Shown here in pieces: positions 40,603-53,100 of a stretch of DNA of 58,449 nucleotides (position 1 is the stretch's first letter; every line of letters starts with the position of its first letter). The notes under the pieces were generated by a model. It was given only the letters and a program-made list of their open reading frames with translations, was not told the origin of the DNA and ran no database searches. This DNA is from JBBDYH01 sp040901795 (lineage in GTDB: Bacteria; Planctomycetota; Planctomycetia; Pirellulales; JALHPA01). Both the position numbers and the translations under genes were made by a program. The DNA is taken from assembly GCA_040901795.1 (NCBI GenBank), contig JBBDYH010000174.1, forward strand, positions 1-58,449, read 5' to 3'.

Positions 40603-43600
40603 TTAGTTCAACCAGTCGTCCATCGCGGCGAAGATGTCGTCGTTGGCGCCACCGCTGGCGTGGGGGCCGCCGAGGACCAGCGTATTCAAGGTCACCGACG
40701 AGCTGCGGCCCCCAATGCGTACGAAATACGGCTGGCCCAGATTGCCCGCGAACGATAACGACGCGGCCTGCAAGGGCGTGCTGCGGGCCAGGACGTTGAG
40801 ATTATTGTCGAGGATGGTGATCGTCGCCGCCTGGGCGGTGTTGGACAGCGCCTGCACGTCGAGCGAGGTGAACCCGCCGTCGAACGAGAAGAAGACATCG
40901 CCGTTCGACAGATCGACCGCAGGCGCGCCGCCGCCGAGGATCGCCGAAGCCAGGAACATCCGCTTGCCGACGAACTCCAGCCGGATGCCGGCCTCGCCAA
41001 AGTTGAAGCCCGTGGCCGAACCGCCTTCGGCGAAGTTGATAAACATCCAGTCGTTGGCGGTCACCATGCCGCCGGGGCCAGGTGTATCGATACCGTCATT
41101 GAAGACGGCCGGCTGGATCTCGTGGATGCTGTACGAGCCGGAAGGGAGGTTCTCGAAAAGGTACAGCCCGCTGGCGTCGGTCTGCGTGGTGAATTGAACC
41201 TGCTGCGTTCCGCCGTCGGGGAGCACGGCCACGCCAAACAGCTCGATCGTCACACCGGCGATACCCACTTCGCTCGCGCCCTTCTGACCGTCGCCGTTGG
41301 AATCGACGTAAACAAAGCCCGACAGTCCGGCGAGGGGCACTTCGGTGATGGTGCCAACACCGGTATCGTCTTCGATGTTGGCGCCGACAGCGCCACTCAA
41401 CTGCACGAGGAATGTCTCGAGGTCGTCGGGGATGTCGTCGGGCAGCGTCTGAACGATGATCGTTTGCGTTTGAACCCCGGCGCCAAAGGTCAACATGTCG
41501 GCCGCCGGCAAGTAGTCCGCGAGGGCGGTCGCCGTGCCGTCGGCCGTGTTGAAGTTGACCGTGATGGGCGTGGCGGCGGGACTGGAAAGTGTCACGGTGA
41601 ACATTCCAAAGCCCCCTTCGGCGATGACGCGGTCGCTGATGCTGATCGTCCGCACCTCGTCGTCGAGAATTGTGCCCGTGCCGCGCTCCCGCCCCTCGGT
41701 GATTTCGGCATTGACCGGATTGCTAAGCGTCACAAAGAGCGTTTCGGCCGGTTCGAGCACCGTATCGCCGACCACATTGACCGTGATGTTCTGGCTGGTC
41801 TGGCCGGGCGCGAATGTGATCTGGCCCGTGGCGGGCTCGTAATCGTCGGGCGCAGTGGCCGTGCCGTCGCTGGTGGCAAAACTGACCGTGACCGGCACGA
41901 GATGCGGCGAGGAGAGTGTGACCTCAAAGACCATCGCCGTAGTGCCGGAATTGCCCTCGGTGGCCTGGGCATCGCCGATGGCCAGCGCCGGCCCTTCGCC
42001 GATCAAAACGTCGATGCTGCCAAACTGAATTTCGCTGGGGTCGATTTCTACGCCGACACCAAACAGCAGCGTATCGTTGTCCGGCACATCAGCCGCATCG
42101 GTCGTAAAGCGCGCCAATCCTTCGGCGTCGGCCGTAAAGGCGATTTCCCAAAACAGAAACTCACCGCCGCCGAGCGGAGTGAACAGATTCGCGGTGGCGC
42201 CGATTTCGTTCACAATGCCGGACGTACCCAGATCGGCAGTCCGCTGGTCGGGGTAGGAAGGGCCGAACATCACCGTGCTCGCCACGGTCACCAGTCCTGC
42301 GTCGTAGAACAGATCGTGGAACATTTGGACGACGCCATCCTGGTCGTCCGGATCGCCGGCCGTAGCGTCGGTCACATAGGCGCGCAGGCGGATCTCATCG
42401 CCCGGCTCGAAGGAGGATTGCAGCTCGCCTTGGACGTTGCGTGTTTCGAGCCGCAAAATGACGCGGGCCGCGCTCGGCTCGGTGATTGTCGCGGTCGCCA
42501 TTTGCGTGGGGACGCCCCCGGGGAACTGGGCGCCGCGCGGGTTGGCAAGCAGCAGCGAAAACTGCTCTGTCCCTTCGGTCTGGGCGTCGGCGAGGACGGG
42601 GACCACGATCATCCGTGACGTCTCGCCAGGAGCGAAGGTCAGCGTGCCGGCCGTGGAGGTGTAGTCCGTGGGTTCGAGCGCGGTCCCGTTAATCGTCGCA
42701 AAGTCGACCAGCACCGGCTCGTCGACCGGAGTCGACAAGGTGATGATGAACACGGCATTGGTCGTGCCCTCAACGGGCTCGACAACGCTGGTGTGGGCGA
42801 CCGTGATTTGCGGCGGAGTGTCGTCGTTCTGAATGGTGACAATCGCTTCGCCGTCGGCAATCGTCGTGCCGACCGGATCGCCGAGCACCACTCGAAACGT
42901 TTCGTCCGGCTCGAGCACCTGGTCGCCGATGATGGGCACAGTAATCGTCTTTTGGCTCTCGCCGACGGCAAATGTCACCGTACCGTTGGTCGGAGTGTAA
43001 TCCTCGACCGCCGTGGCCGGATTGGCGCCGCTGTGCGCCAGAGTGGCAAAACTGACGGTCGTGGCGGCCAGGGCCGGCGCGGTAAGTGTGATCGTCAGCG
43101 TAGCGTTGTTTAGCGCGTTACCTTCCGGGACGACGAGATCGGCGATTGAGGCCGCCGGCTGCTCCGCAACAGTCAACTGGTCGCCGACAAACAGGATTTC
43201 GGTGGGCGGCACAGGCTGGTTGCTGCCGTACACCGTGACGTCGAACAACAGCGACATGTCGTCTTCGACGATGAAACTGACCGGACCGCTGGCATCCATC
43301 GCCACCTGCATGGGGACGGTGAAGAGCAAGACTTCTTGTGAGCCGTAAGGCGTGGTGTTTGAAAACGCGCCGATGTCGTTCACCTTAGTCGGCTCGGCGG
43401 TACCACGCCGATCGTTCGGAAAGAGTTCGCCATAGGTGATCGATCGCATGTCGAGATCAACCGTGGTCAGAGCGCCATCAAACAGCACGTCCACATAGGC
43501 CGAGAAGACGCCGCGCGTCGGATCGTTCTGGGGTTCGCGCAAATCTTTGACGAAACCGCGGAGCTGGAATTCCTGGCCAGGCGAGAGGGTCTCGACGGGG

Positions 43601-44094
43601 TTGCCGTTTAAGTCGGTCGCCTGCAATCGAACGCGGACTTGTTCCCCCTGCTGCGCATTGAGCTTGTTGATCACACCGAGCACATCGAGCGCCGTCAGCA
43701 GGCCGTCGCCGTTGGTGTCGATGAAGAAGCGCTCTTCGCTCGCCGCGACGAGGCCGCCGCCGTCGTCGCCGATAATCCCGCCGCTGCCGTCGTCGCCGCT
43801 GCCGCCGTCATCGCCAATGATGCCGCCGCTGAGCTGGCGGGGACCGTTGGCGTTCAAATCGTTGATGATGATCAGCGCATCGACTTGCGTGGTCCGGCCG
43901 TCGTTGTTGACGTCGAACTGTAAGACCGGGTTGCGGAACTCGGGCAACGACCCGAAGTCGCTGGCCAGGAGCAGGCGGTTTTCGAGCCGCTCGACCTGCC
44001 TGAACCTGCGGAACTGCGAACGCCGCGAGGATTGCGGTGCGTGCGCGCGATTTAGTCGTTTCTTGCTTGTCCGGCGGATCGAATGGGGCGTCAT
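40603..44094 (-). CDS. Secreted Calx-beta repeat protein with LEPR-like motif
   Basis: 1163 residues. A basic N-terminus leads to LENRLLLASD (~37-46), the planctomycete LEPR-type motif of exported surface proteins. A dockerin-like Ca-binding pair follows (VNNDGRTTQVDALIIINDLNANG and TNGDGLLTALDVLGVINKLNAQ, ~60-150), near the N-terminus and not at the C-terminus as usual. Then four or so Calx-beta domains (e.g. DGTATAPDDYEPATGQITFAPGQTSQNITVNVVGD), an SdrD-B-like segment (GLSGFVYVDSNGDGQKGASEVGIAGVTIELFG, ~955-985) and a C-terminal beta domain. Likely a Ca-dependent surface or matrix protein. Upstream neighbour on the same strand is the 4313-residue giant, 97 bases away. Confidence 0.9.
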   Translation of the reverse strand: MTPHSIRRTSKKRLNRAHAPQSSRRSQFRRFRQVERLENRLLLASDFGSLPEFRNPVLQFDVNNDGRTTQVDALIIINDLNANGPRQLSGGIIGDDGGSGDDGSGGIIGDDGGGLVAASEERFFIDTNGDGLLTALDVLGVINKLNAQQGEQVRVRLQATDLNGNPVETLSPGQEFQLRGFVKDLREPQNDPTRGVFSAYVDVLFDGALTTVDLDMRSITYGELFPNDRRGTAEPTKVNDIGAFSNTTPYGSQEVLLFTVPMQVAMDASGPVSFIVEDDMSLLFDVTVYGSNQPVPPTEILFVGDQLTVAEQPAASIADLVVPEGNALNNATLTITLTAPALAATTVSFATLAHSGANPATAVEDYTPTNGTVTFAVGESQKTITVPIIGDQVLEPDETFRVVLGDPVGTTIADGEAIVTIQNDDTPPQITVAHTSVVEPVEGTTNAVFIITLSTPVDEPVLVDFATINGTALEPTDYTSTAGTLTFAPGETSRMIVVPVLADAQTEGTEQFSLLLANPRGAQFPGGVPTQMATATITEPSAARVILRLETRNVQGELQSSFEPGDEIRLRAYVTDATAGDPDDQDGVVQMFHDLFYDAGLVTVASTVMFGPSYPDQRTADLGTSGIVNEIGATANLFTPLGGGEFLFWEIAFTADAEGLARFTTDAADVPDNDTLLFGVGVEIDPSEIQFGSIDVLIGEGPALAIGDAQATEGNSGTTAMVFEVTLSSPHLVPVTVSFATSDGTATAPDDYEPATGQITFAPGQTSQNITVNVVGDTVLEPAETLFVTLSNPVNAEITEGRERGTGTILDDEVRTISISDRVIAEGGFGMFTVTLSSPAATPITVNFNTADGTATALADYLPAADMLTFGAGVQTQTIIVQTLPDDIPDDLETFLVQLSGAVGANIEDDTGVGTITEVPLAGLSGFVYVDSNGDGQKGASEVGIAGVTIELFGVAVLPDGGTQQVQFTTQTDASGLYLFENLPSGSYSIHEIQPAVFNDGIDTPGPGGMVTANDWMFINFAEGGSATGFNFGEAGIRLEFVGKRMFLASAILGGGAPAVDLSNGDVFFSFDGGFTSLDVQALSNTAQAATITILDNNLNVLARSTPLQAASLSFAGNLGQPYFVRIGGRSSSVTLNTLVLGGPHASGGANDDIFAAMDDWLN

Positions 44095-44118
44095 GGAGGT
44101 AGCTCAAGGTGTGAGTCG

Positions 44119-44187
44119 AAAAAATGACGAATAGCGAAATCCGAATGACGAACGAATGACGAATTACGAATGACGAAATCCGAATTC
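44119..44187. repeat. TGACGAA direct repeat J between the two giants
   Basis: Irregular tandem copies of AATGACGAA/CGAATGACGAA (TGACGAA at 44125, 44145, 44157 and 44171) separated by GAAATCCG units. It lies in the 97-base gap between the giant genes and touches the stop of the 4313-residue gene at 44192. Confidence 0.8.
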
Positions 44188-44191
44188 AGCG

Positions 44192-47100
44192 TTACAAGTA
44201 GGCAGCCTTCTTTTTGCCCAGGGCATCCAGCTCCAGGCCTTCAAGCATCCAGTCAAGCTCCGGCACGGAGTGGTGTGCCAGACTAACGGTCGCATGATCG
44301 CCGAAGAGGCTGGCGTCGTACCAGCGTTCGTCGGCGGCCAACAGTTCGTCGAGCGCCTCGACGGGCGACGGCGCGACTGCTGGAGTCTTCACAGTTGGCT
44401 CCAGGTCGTCGTCGATTGCGAACAGGTCGGCAACTGCACTCTCGACCGCGGCAGCGGCAGCGAGTTGACTTTTCTCGGCAGCGGCCAAGGCGGGCGCTAC
44501 CGCCGTCGAGCCGGAGCCGGCGATGCTGATCGCCAGCGGCGTGACGTCGAAACTCGACCCTAGCGGCGCGCTGGCCTCGGTTGAGGCCGGGGCCACAATC
44601 CGCGTGACAATGCTCGACGCTTGCGCCATGCCCGTATCGCCGGCTGCGGTAATGGCGCCGCTCTGACGCGCGTTGAGGAAGTTAATCACGGTCAATGCAT
44701 CCAACACGTTCACGATGCTGTCACCGTTCACGTCGTAGAATCCCAATGGGTTTGGGAAAGCGGGTGGCCCGCCCGGATCAATCGGCTGGCCCGGCGGAGG
44801 CAGCACCGCCGGCCCCACCAGGTTCAAGCGGTTGATGATGATCAACGCGTCCAGGGTCGTGACGGAGCTATTGGCGTTGACATCGAGTGGATTGGCGGCA
44901 TTTTGCCAGGGGTTGGCCTTAATGACGATCGGCTCGCTCTCATACGAGGCCTGGACCGGCTGCGCGCTATTGAACAGCAGCGTATCGTGCGCGGGCGAAG
45001 CGTCGGCCGGGTTGAGCGACAACGTCAAAATTTGCTCGGGAAGCGCGGTCGCCTTGACCGTGCCGCGGACGCGGAACAGCAACTGGCGGTTGGCGTTGCC
45101 GGGCGCCGAGGGAGCGACGCCGCCTGCTTCGTCGACGATCTGGTTCGGCTCATCGACCGTACCGGCTCGACCCGAGGTGAACGTGGGGCCGAACTCGAGC
45201 GTCGCCGGATCGAAGTCGATCAGGTCATTGTCGTAGACCAGATCGGCAAAGGCCTGACGCACACCGGCCGCGCCGATCGTGCGGTTGTCATCGACATAAA
45301 CTTCAGCGATGATTCCCAGGCCCGGCGACACGAAGAACCGGTTCAACAGATCGCGGCGCAGCGTCTCATTGTTGGCGTACTTCAGATCAAGCGTATAGCT
45401 GGCGATCGATTGAATCTCGACGCGATAGTCTTCCACCTCGCCGTCGTTGGCCGGACCCGTTGGGGACAGGCCCCCCGTGGTGCTGAAGCGGAAGCGGGCA
45501 TACGACTCGCCGAACGCGGCATTGGCCGGGGCGGTAAGCGAAAGCGTGTTTGCGCCGGAGACAAGCGCCCGGTTGGCAAAGATCTGTTCGCCCGCGTCGT
45601 TCCAATCGCCGTCGCGGTTGAAATCGATCCAGGCGTCGAGCCGGCCGGCGGTCGAAGCCGTGACGGTAATCTGTCGCGTCTCGCCGCCGACGAAGTTCGT
45701 CGGCAACTGCACGCCGTCGTCGCCGGCGTCGGTCAATGCATTCTGGCTGGGCTGACCGTTGGTCTCGGCAGTGACCGTAGCGCCCAGACGCACGCCCGCT
45801 ACGATGCGGTGGTGAGCGCCGCCATCGGCAAACAGCGTGGGATACTGCGCGGGGGCATCGCCGAAGTCGACCGGGTCGATGGTAATGACGAACTCGGTGG
45901 TGCCCTGCAGGTTGTTGGCTTTCAGCAGGTTGCCCGCCAGGTCGCGAATGCCGGTCACGGGCGTTTCGTCGGCGCGCGTGCCGATTAGCGGCGAATTGTT
46001 CAGCCGGATCCGGTAGACGTGATTCGGCGCCCATACGCCTTGGGCGGCCTGCAAGTGAATCACGTTGTTCGTGGCGTCGTAGTTGTAGATGTAGTCCAGG
46101 CCTTCGATCAGCGTCACGCCGTCGCGCAACAGCGTCACGCGGCTGATGGGCATCTCGATGCCGTCGACGAGGGCGCGATCGTTGATCACCGTCGTATCGT
46201 CAATGCCCGAGCCGAACTGCGGGTCGGCCGGCTCGACGCCGTCGATCAACTGGACGGCGAACTCGAGGACGGGCGCGGTCTGCAGCACGGGCAGCGTGGT
46301 GATGCTGGCATCGAGCAAGTTCCCGGTCACCGGATCGAGCAGCGACGCGGTGGGTCCCGAGAAGTCGGCGCGTTCGACCGCGCCGCGGTCCTTGAAGACG
46401 TTCGAGCCTTGCCCCGGAGGCGAGGGGACGGCCGGATCGTTCACGCGCAACTGGCCGAGCTGGTCGCGCTCCGGCGCCAACAGCGGCGAGGTGGCATAGC
46501 CGATCGCCGTCATGACGTTCGCCAGTTCCGGCCGCTCCTGCAACGTGTCAATTGAGCTATCGATCAGACGAGAACCGGCAATCGGATAGAAGTTGCGATC
46601 CTCTGGGTCGACGAAGAGCTCTTCGCCGCTGCCGGTCAGGATCGGAAACGTTCCCGCGCCGATACCGACCGTGTTTGTCCCGTTGCGATGAAACACCGTC
46701 CCGCCCAGAACCGTTGAGGCGGAACTGGCGTCGACTTGGATTCCCGTCGAGGAATTGGCGACCACGTTATTCAGGAGCGTCGGGCTGGAGTTCTCGTTGA
46801 CGCGAATACCGACACCCGAAGGAACCGGCCCGCCGTAGATCGTGTTGTTATAGACGCGCGCCACCGGGATCGGCGCTTGCGGATCGGTGCCGGGGTCGCC
46901 GCTGATCAGGATCCCGCCGGTGATGTTGCGGTCGATGGTGTTGTTGGCAATCGATACGCCCCGGACCAATCGAGCTGTGTTGAACTCGTTCAGGTTGCGG
47001 ACAGCACCCGGGTGAGGCAAGCTGCCGCCGGCGTCGCGTGGGGCCGCATTGTAAACGATGCCAAAGCCTTCGGAATCGCGAACTGTGTTGGAGTGGATCA

Positions 47101-50100
47101 GAATCTGACCCTGGTCGCGCACCGGGTTGGTGTCGCCGAATTTGGCATTGACGATCGCCGTACTAAATCCACCTGGAACCGTGACCGCAAAGTCCACGGC
47201 GTTGCGGAGCTTTAATTGCGAAGTTCCTGGCGTGTGTTCCGCCGTCACGGCTGTCACGATGGGCAACAGCAGCGTGCCCGGCGGGAGGCCGCCTGGAACG
47301 TTTCGGATGTTAAACAAATTGATCGCGGCAGCCAGGGCTGCGGCGACATCCTCCGCCGTGGTGGCGAAAGCAATATTGACGAGTTCCGTGATCGGAAATG
47401 GACCACGAGTCGGCAGGTCGCTAAGGAAATTGCGATCGAATTCAAAGAGGATGCGTCGCTGGCCATCGTTGATGGCGATCGTGGTGCCTTCCGGAATCAG
47501 GCTGGGATCCAACACGGTCAAGTCGATCGTTGTGCCGACAATCCCGTCGATATTGATCGGCGTCAGCGTGGAAGTAACATTCGTGACGCCGGCCAGCTCA
47601 ATGATCGGGCTGCCGAACGGCTGGCCAAGGGGATTCACACCGAAGAACGTCGTCGCCACTGCGGTCAACGTAGGATGGACGTTGATCGCCTGGCCCGTGA
47701 TTCGCGCCACATCGATCGCAGTAACCGCACCAGAGATATTGATCGGGATGTGTCCGGGCGCCACCGCGCCGGAACCCGTAAGGTCGAACTCAAAAACAAC
47801 CGTGTTGATGCCGTCGTTGAAGGTGAGCGTCGAGCCAGGTCCGATCGCTCCGGGCGCGGGCATGGTGATGACCGCGCTGTCGGCAAAGTGGTCGTGGGAA
47901 TCCCAGCCGCGAGTGAGCTGCTGTCCAAACAGGATCCTGCCATCGTCCGGGTCGACGTCGAACAGGGGGAAGCCGTAATCGATGCCGCGGCGAATCTCGA
48001 CCTGATACGCGCCTTCGAGCACTTGTCCGGGCGGTTTCCTTATGGCCGGCGGGATGGCGTCATTGCCGCCTGCCACATTCGAAAGGATCTCACCGCGCTC
48101 GCCGGAACCGAGGATGAAGTCGTCGAGGATCACACCCTCGAAGGTGTTGTTGATCGCCGAAAAGCGATTTGTAAGTCCGGCCGCAAAATCACCAAGCAGG
48201 AGCGAACCCGAGTATGCCAACGGACCGGGATCGAACACCGAGAACGTGGGAAAACCGACCGACGTCAGTGGAGCCATTACGTATAGCGCGTCACGGTCGA
48301 TCTTGGTTGTGGAGAAGATGTCGGGATTGTCAACGCCGTTGGCCACCGTAACGATGAAGTACTCATCCATCGTGGTGGCAATCGCCTCGGCGACTTCTTC
48401 CGCCGTCATAGCGACGTGAATGGGAACCGCAACTGCATCCATATCGATAGTGCCGGGTGTTCCGTTCAGCTGAAGACCAGGCGTGCCCGTCGGAGACGCT
48501 TGATCGAAGCTTGTGACACCTTCCAACGTAACTGCAACACCGGATAGATGAGGAACGATTGCCGCGGGAACGTTGCCCGCGATGGCCACTTCGATGAGCT
48601 GAGCGATTTCTTCGGCGTTGTCGGCCGCCGTGATCAGAATCTCGATGTTTCCCATCGCCACGCCGTCGCCCGCCTTATCGAACTCGAACGTGACGGGTCC
48701 GTTGCCGTCGTCGATCGTGAAGGTTTCGCCTTCGGCAATTGCTCGGCCACCATCCGCTGGCGCTACGAGATTGAAGCCGGTATCGAATTCAAAGGTCGTG
48801 AGGCCGGCTGTCACGTGATTCAGGACAAAGAAATCGCCATCGAGAATGCTGGCCCCGTCCTTGATCCCCAGCACTTCGCCGCCCAACTGAGGAATCCCAA
48901 CGTTGCGGCCGCCGGTATTGAAATCAAACCGGACACGGACGTTGTCCAGTCCGGCGAAATCGCTTAAATCAACCCGCGCCTGACGCCAGATCCCCGTGTC
49001 GTTCTGCATGTTCGTTCTGGTCTCGACCGCCACAAAGCGCTCTGGCACGGGCGTCTTTGCCACTGGGATCCAATTGGCGCCATCCGCGGAAACGTACACC
49101 AGGAAACTATCGAGCGCCGAATTGTTGGGGTCGTCGGTGGCGTCTGAGTCGTGCTGCGAGAAGTAGTTGAAGTACAGCGTCGGATTGTCATTGAAGGTTT
49201 GCCCAGCCAGACTAAAAGTATTAGTCGTCAACTTACCGTGCGATCCGCCCGGCAAATCGTACGTGTTGAATAGCGGTGTATTTGTGTCGTAGTTCGGCCA
49301 CTCAAGCTGACCCTTGTCTCGCTCCAGGCCAAAGTGCCAACCGGCGCCTCCTAGCACACGGACATCACCGCGGACTCCGTCGGGTGTAGGATAGATGCCG
49401 CGGCCATCATCCTGCCCGCGGCGATCTGTGATGTGCCAGAGGTTGTAATCGAGCGACGAGAACGCCAGACCGGTAAGGCCAAACAGACCAGTGGAAACAC
49501 TCGGTAAACCGCCGGCGAAAACGTTCTGCAACACGCCATCGACATCGAAGGCGTGGATGTCGCCGTCGTCGTCCGTGGCGAAGAGCATTTCGGCATAGGG
49601 GCCCAGAGCGCCTGGGAATGCTGCCTCGACATTCTCTGGTCCGAGCGACAAACCGCTGAACGGGATCGGAAGCATCGCCATCGGGTCGAAGAGATCGGGC
49701 TTGGTCAACGTGGCGATGATCGTCACCTGGGCCCATTCTTCGGCCGGATCAGGCGGAGGATCCGCCGGAGGCTCTTCATCTGGCGCGTTGGGGTCGATTT
49801 TGATCAACGTGCCCATGTCCGTGACGCCATAGAACTCACCCTGCACTAAAGCCAGTCCAGTTACGCGCTCAGTGAATTCCTCATACATGATCTGGCCCAC
49901 TGGGAGGTTGGGGACCAACGTGCCTAACCTCTTTCCGGGATCGTTGTCAAAGCCAGTCAGATTATCATCAGTGGTTCCTGAATCGGCGTTAAAGCCATAG
50001 AACATTTGTGGCAAGTCAGGCGTGGGAGCCGCAACTGCATAGATAATTCGCCGGTTGTTGCCTGCATCGACAACCGTCATTGCATGGTAGACGGGGCCAT

Positions 50101-53100
50101 CCTGAATTGCGTCGTCGCCGACGGTCGTTTGGGTATTCTGGCCGATCCCAAGTTCGATGGTGCTGCCGCGCTCAGCTTCATTGCCGCCCAGCGCCATGCC
50201 AATCAGCCGGCCGTCGCTGCGCATGGCCAAATCGCCGTAGCCGGCGTTCGCCGGCCCACGGCGCTGCTCATAGTCTGCTTCGAGGGCGCCGGTGTAAGGA
50301 TCGACGCCGTACAGCCTGGCGCGGTCATGGACGAACAGCTTGACATCACCCAAGTGCCACGCGTCGCCGAATGTTTGGATGGGATCGAAGAACAGGCCCG
50401 GCGTGTCGCGCAGCTCGTTGGCGTAGAGCGGGAACCATGAGGCACCGCCGACGCGATCGTCGACCAGGCGATCCTGCGCCAACAACGGCTCGACTCGCGC
50501 CAAGGGATTGTTGCGGAGCGCATCGGGCAAAACGGCATCGGACATCACGGCCAGATAGTACGTCGCGCCGGCATTTTCGCGGAGATTAACCGGGCCCAGG
50601 AAAGGATCATTCGGCCCGAAGCTGCCGCGGGAAAGATCGCCAACGTCCGCACCCGTTCGATCGTCGGCGATGCCCGAATTGCGGGAGATGTAGAGGAGCG
50701 TGCCGGCCGAATTGTAGAGTGCCAGCGTGGTATCTGGTCGCCCGGCTCCCGCTGCAAAGTCCACGTCGAAAATCACCGAGGCAAAATCGTCGTGACGAAT
50801 GCCGGTGAAATCGGGATAGTCATCGATCTTCTGCCAATCGACTTGGATCTCGTACCAATCAACATCGTTAAAGTCGGTGAGCGAGCCCGCCACGCTGATG
50901 GCGCCGCGATCGACGGAGAGCACATTGCCCAACGGCTGGGCGGCGGCGCGCGTGTTGTTGTCCGCGGTCGTTTCGGCCGATTCACCCAAGAGTGGTGAAT
51001 GTCCGGGCGTACCCAGCACTTCAATGCCGTTGATCGCAAAGCGGATATCAGCGTACTGAACCGTCGAGCCCGGGATTTCGTCGAGCTCGCGGAGCCGGAC
51101 TTGCAATTGATACCCGCCGCGGCTCTGGGCCGCATCGCTGCGAACGCGCACATAATAGGTCTGCTGGGTACCGGCCGGACCGGGCAGGAGCAACCGCATA
51201 CCGGCATCGTGGCGGTTCGTGCCGTACACGTCGCGGCCCTCGAACACGTCGCGCTGCAAGGGATACACTTGGACCTGGCCGCCGGGGCTGGTTTGATCGC
51301 GGAGCACAGAGTCGTTGGATCGAGCCAATACGTTGCCCGCGGCATCGACCAGCTCGATGACGGAATCCAGCGCAGGCGACGTTCGGTCGATATCGAGCCA
51401 GACTTCGGCGCCGGCGCGGCCGACGAAGCTATAGACATCGACGTCGCCCTTGGTCTCAACAGCGCCGTGAACCTCAAAAGCCAGACGCCGGTTTTCGTCG
51501 CCGCTGCGCTCGCTGGGCGCGAGCTCTCCCAACGGTTGCGCGGTGAGCGCGCTATCGTTGGCGCCGGCTATGCGTTCGCGTTCGGTGACGACGGCCGCAT
51601 TGCGGTCGTTGCTGTACTGATCCAGTCGCACGCTGCGCCAATCTCCCTGACGCCCGCGGCTGACGGCGTTATAACCGATCAGATCAAAGGCCCGCGTATC
51701 GGCATCGGTGATCCGGTTGCGGACGCCGACTGTGATGACGGGGTCCATGATGCCAATTTCGCGCGCTCCCGCGCCGAGCTGGGATTCATCCCTCCAATGC
51801 GAGGCCGTATCCATGTCGGTGCTTTGGCCTCGAGACATCGGAATATCACCAACTGTCAATGGCGGAACGGTGACTATCGGATCGCTGTAAAGTCCGCCGT
51901 CGTAGAACACGTGCCTGGGCAGAGCGGGATCAAGTGCCCGCGGACTATTCGTGAAATCGGTAGCGCCGGCGCCCGGTTCGAGCCGGAACAAATCGAGCGT
52001 GTTGAGCTGGACATTCGTAACACCCGCGTCGACGTCGTCCACCGCACTGATGAACCCCAGCGCATGGCCAATTTCGTGAGCCGTCACTGCGAAGAAGTCA
52101 ATTGCCCCGGGCGTAATGCCGTCGCTGGGATCGAAATCGAAGGTAGCGGTTTGTTCAAACTCCAACGTGCCATCGATCGGCGTGAGCGGATCGAATAACG
52201 AAGGCTGCGTGATGAGCTGTCCGGCCGGGACGCCCAACGCCGCAAGGTTGGCGCGGGTGACCAACATCGAGGGGCTTACCGCGAACGTCTGATTGGGCAG
52301 GAGCGTCTGCAACTGCTCAAACGTCGGCAGCTCGCTGACGATCGCTTCGTTGTCCCGATCGGCATCGGCAATCATGAGTTGGCGAATCTCGTCGTAGCTC
52401 CGCGTCTCGCTCACAGCAATTGCCTGACCCACAGGACCATTCAAGGTCCCCAATGTTACGTCGAACACGACGGTGATGGGATCGTCAAGGACCGCCTCCC
52501 AGATGGACGCCGCGAGGTTCAACGCGGCGACTAGCGCCGTATTGGTCGCCAACTGCGGGCTCATTCGATATTCGATATTGAGCTGACTGGCCTCGGTCGA
52601 CGGGGCCGAGCGGCCGCGGACCGTCTCGTTCTGCGGCCGGCCTTCAGGATCAAGTCCGGCGCCGGCCGTGCTGTCATTCGCCGAGGTGATTACGACGGGG
52701 TGCCCAGGCGTGCCGACCACTTGGACCGAACCGCCAATGCGATCGTCGATGTCGAGCGGCTCGCCCGAGGCCGTAATTCCCGACGCGTTGCCAAGGACTT
52801 TGACCACCAGGCTCTCGGTGGCGCTGCTTTGCAAGCGGAGCCCGCTAAACGTGTGGTGATTCGGAACGATGACTTCGCCGTCCACAAGATGAACAATGTC
52901 GGTGTCGTCCCAGACCGACTGTGTGGTCAACGTAGCGCCGCGAACGACCATGCCATTGACGCCATTGCCGCCGATGAGGTTGTCGCGAACGAGCGGACCG
53001 AAATTGCCCGGAAAATTGCCGGTCAGACCCAGGGCGCCCGTGCTGCGACCCCAATCGTGGACCCGGTCGCTATTGAGCGCGTTGGCGCTGGTTGAGATAG

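Noticed and set aside
41122..42618. 498-codon frame opposite the Calx-beta gene
   Set aside because: Antisense shadow of repeated Calx-beta domains; no signal or motif.
44119..44187. Possible CRISPR-like repeat
   Set aside because: Units are short, irregular and without unique spacers of constant length; no cas genes in the window.
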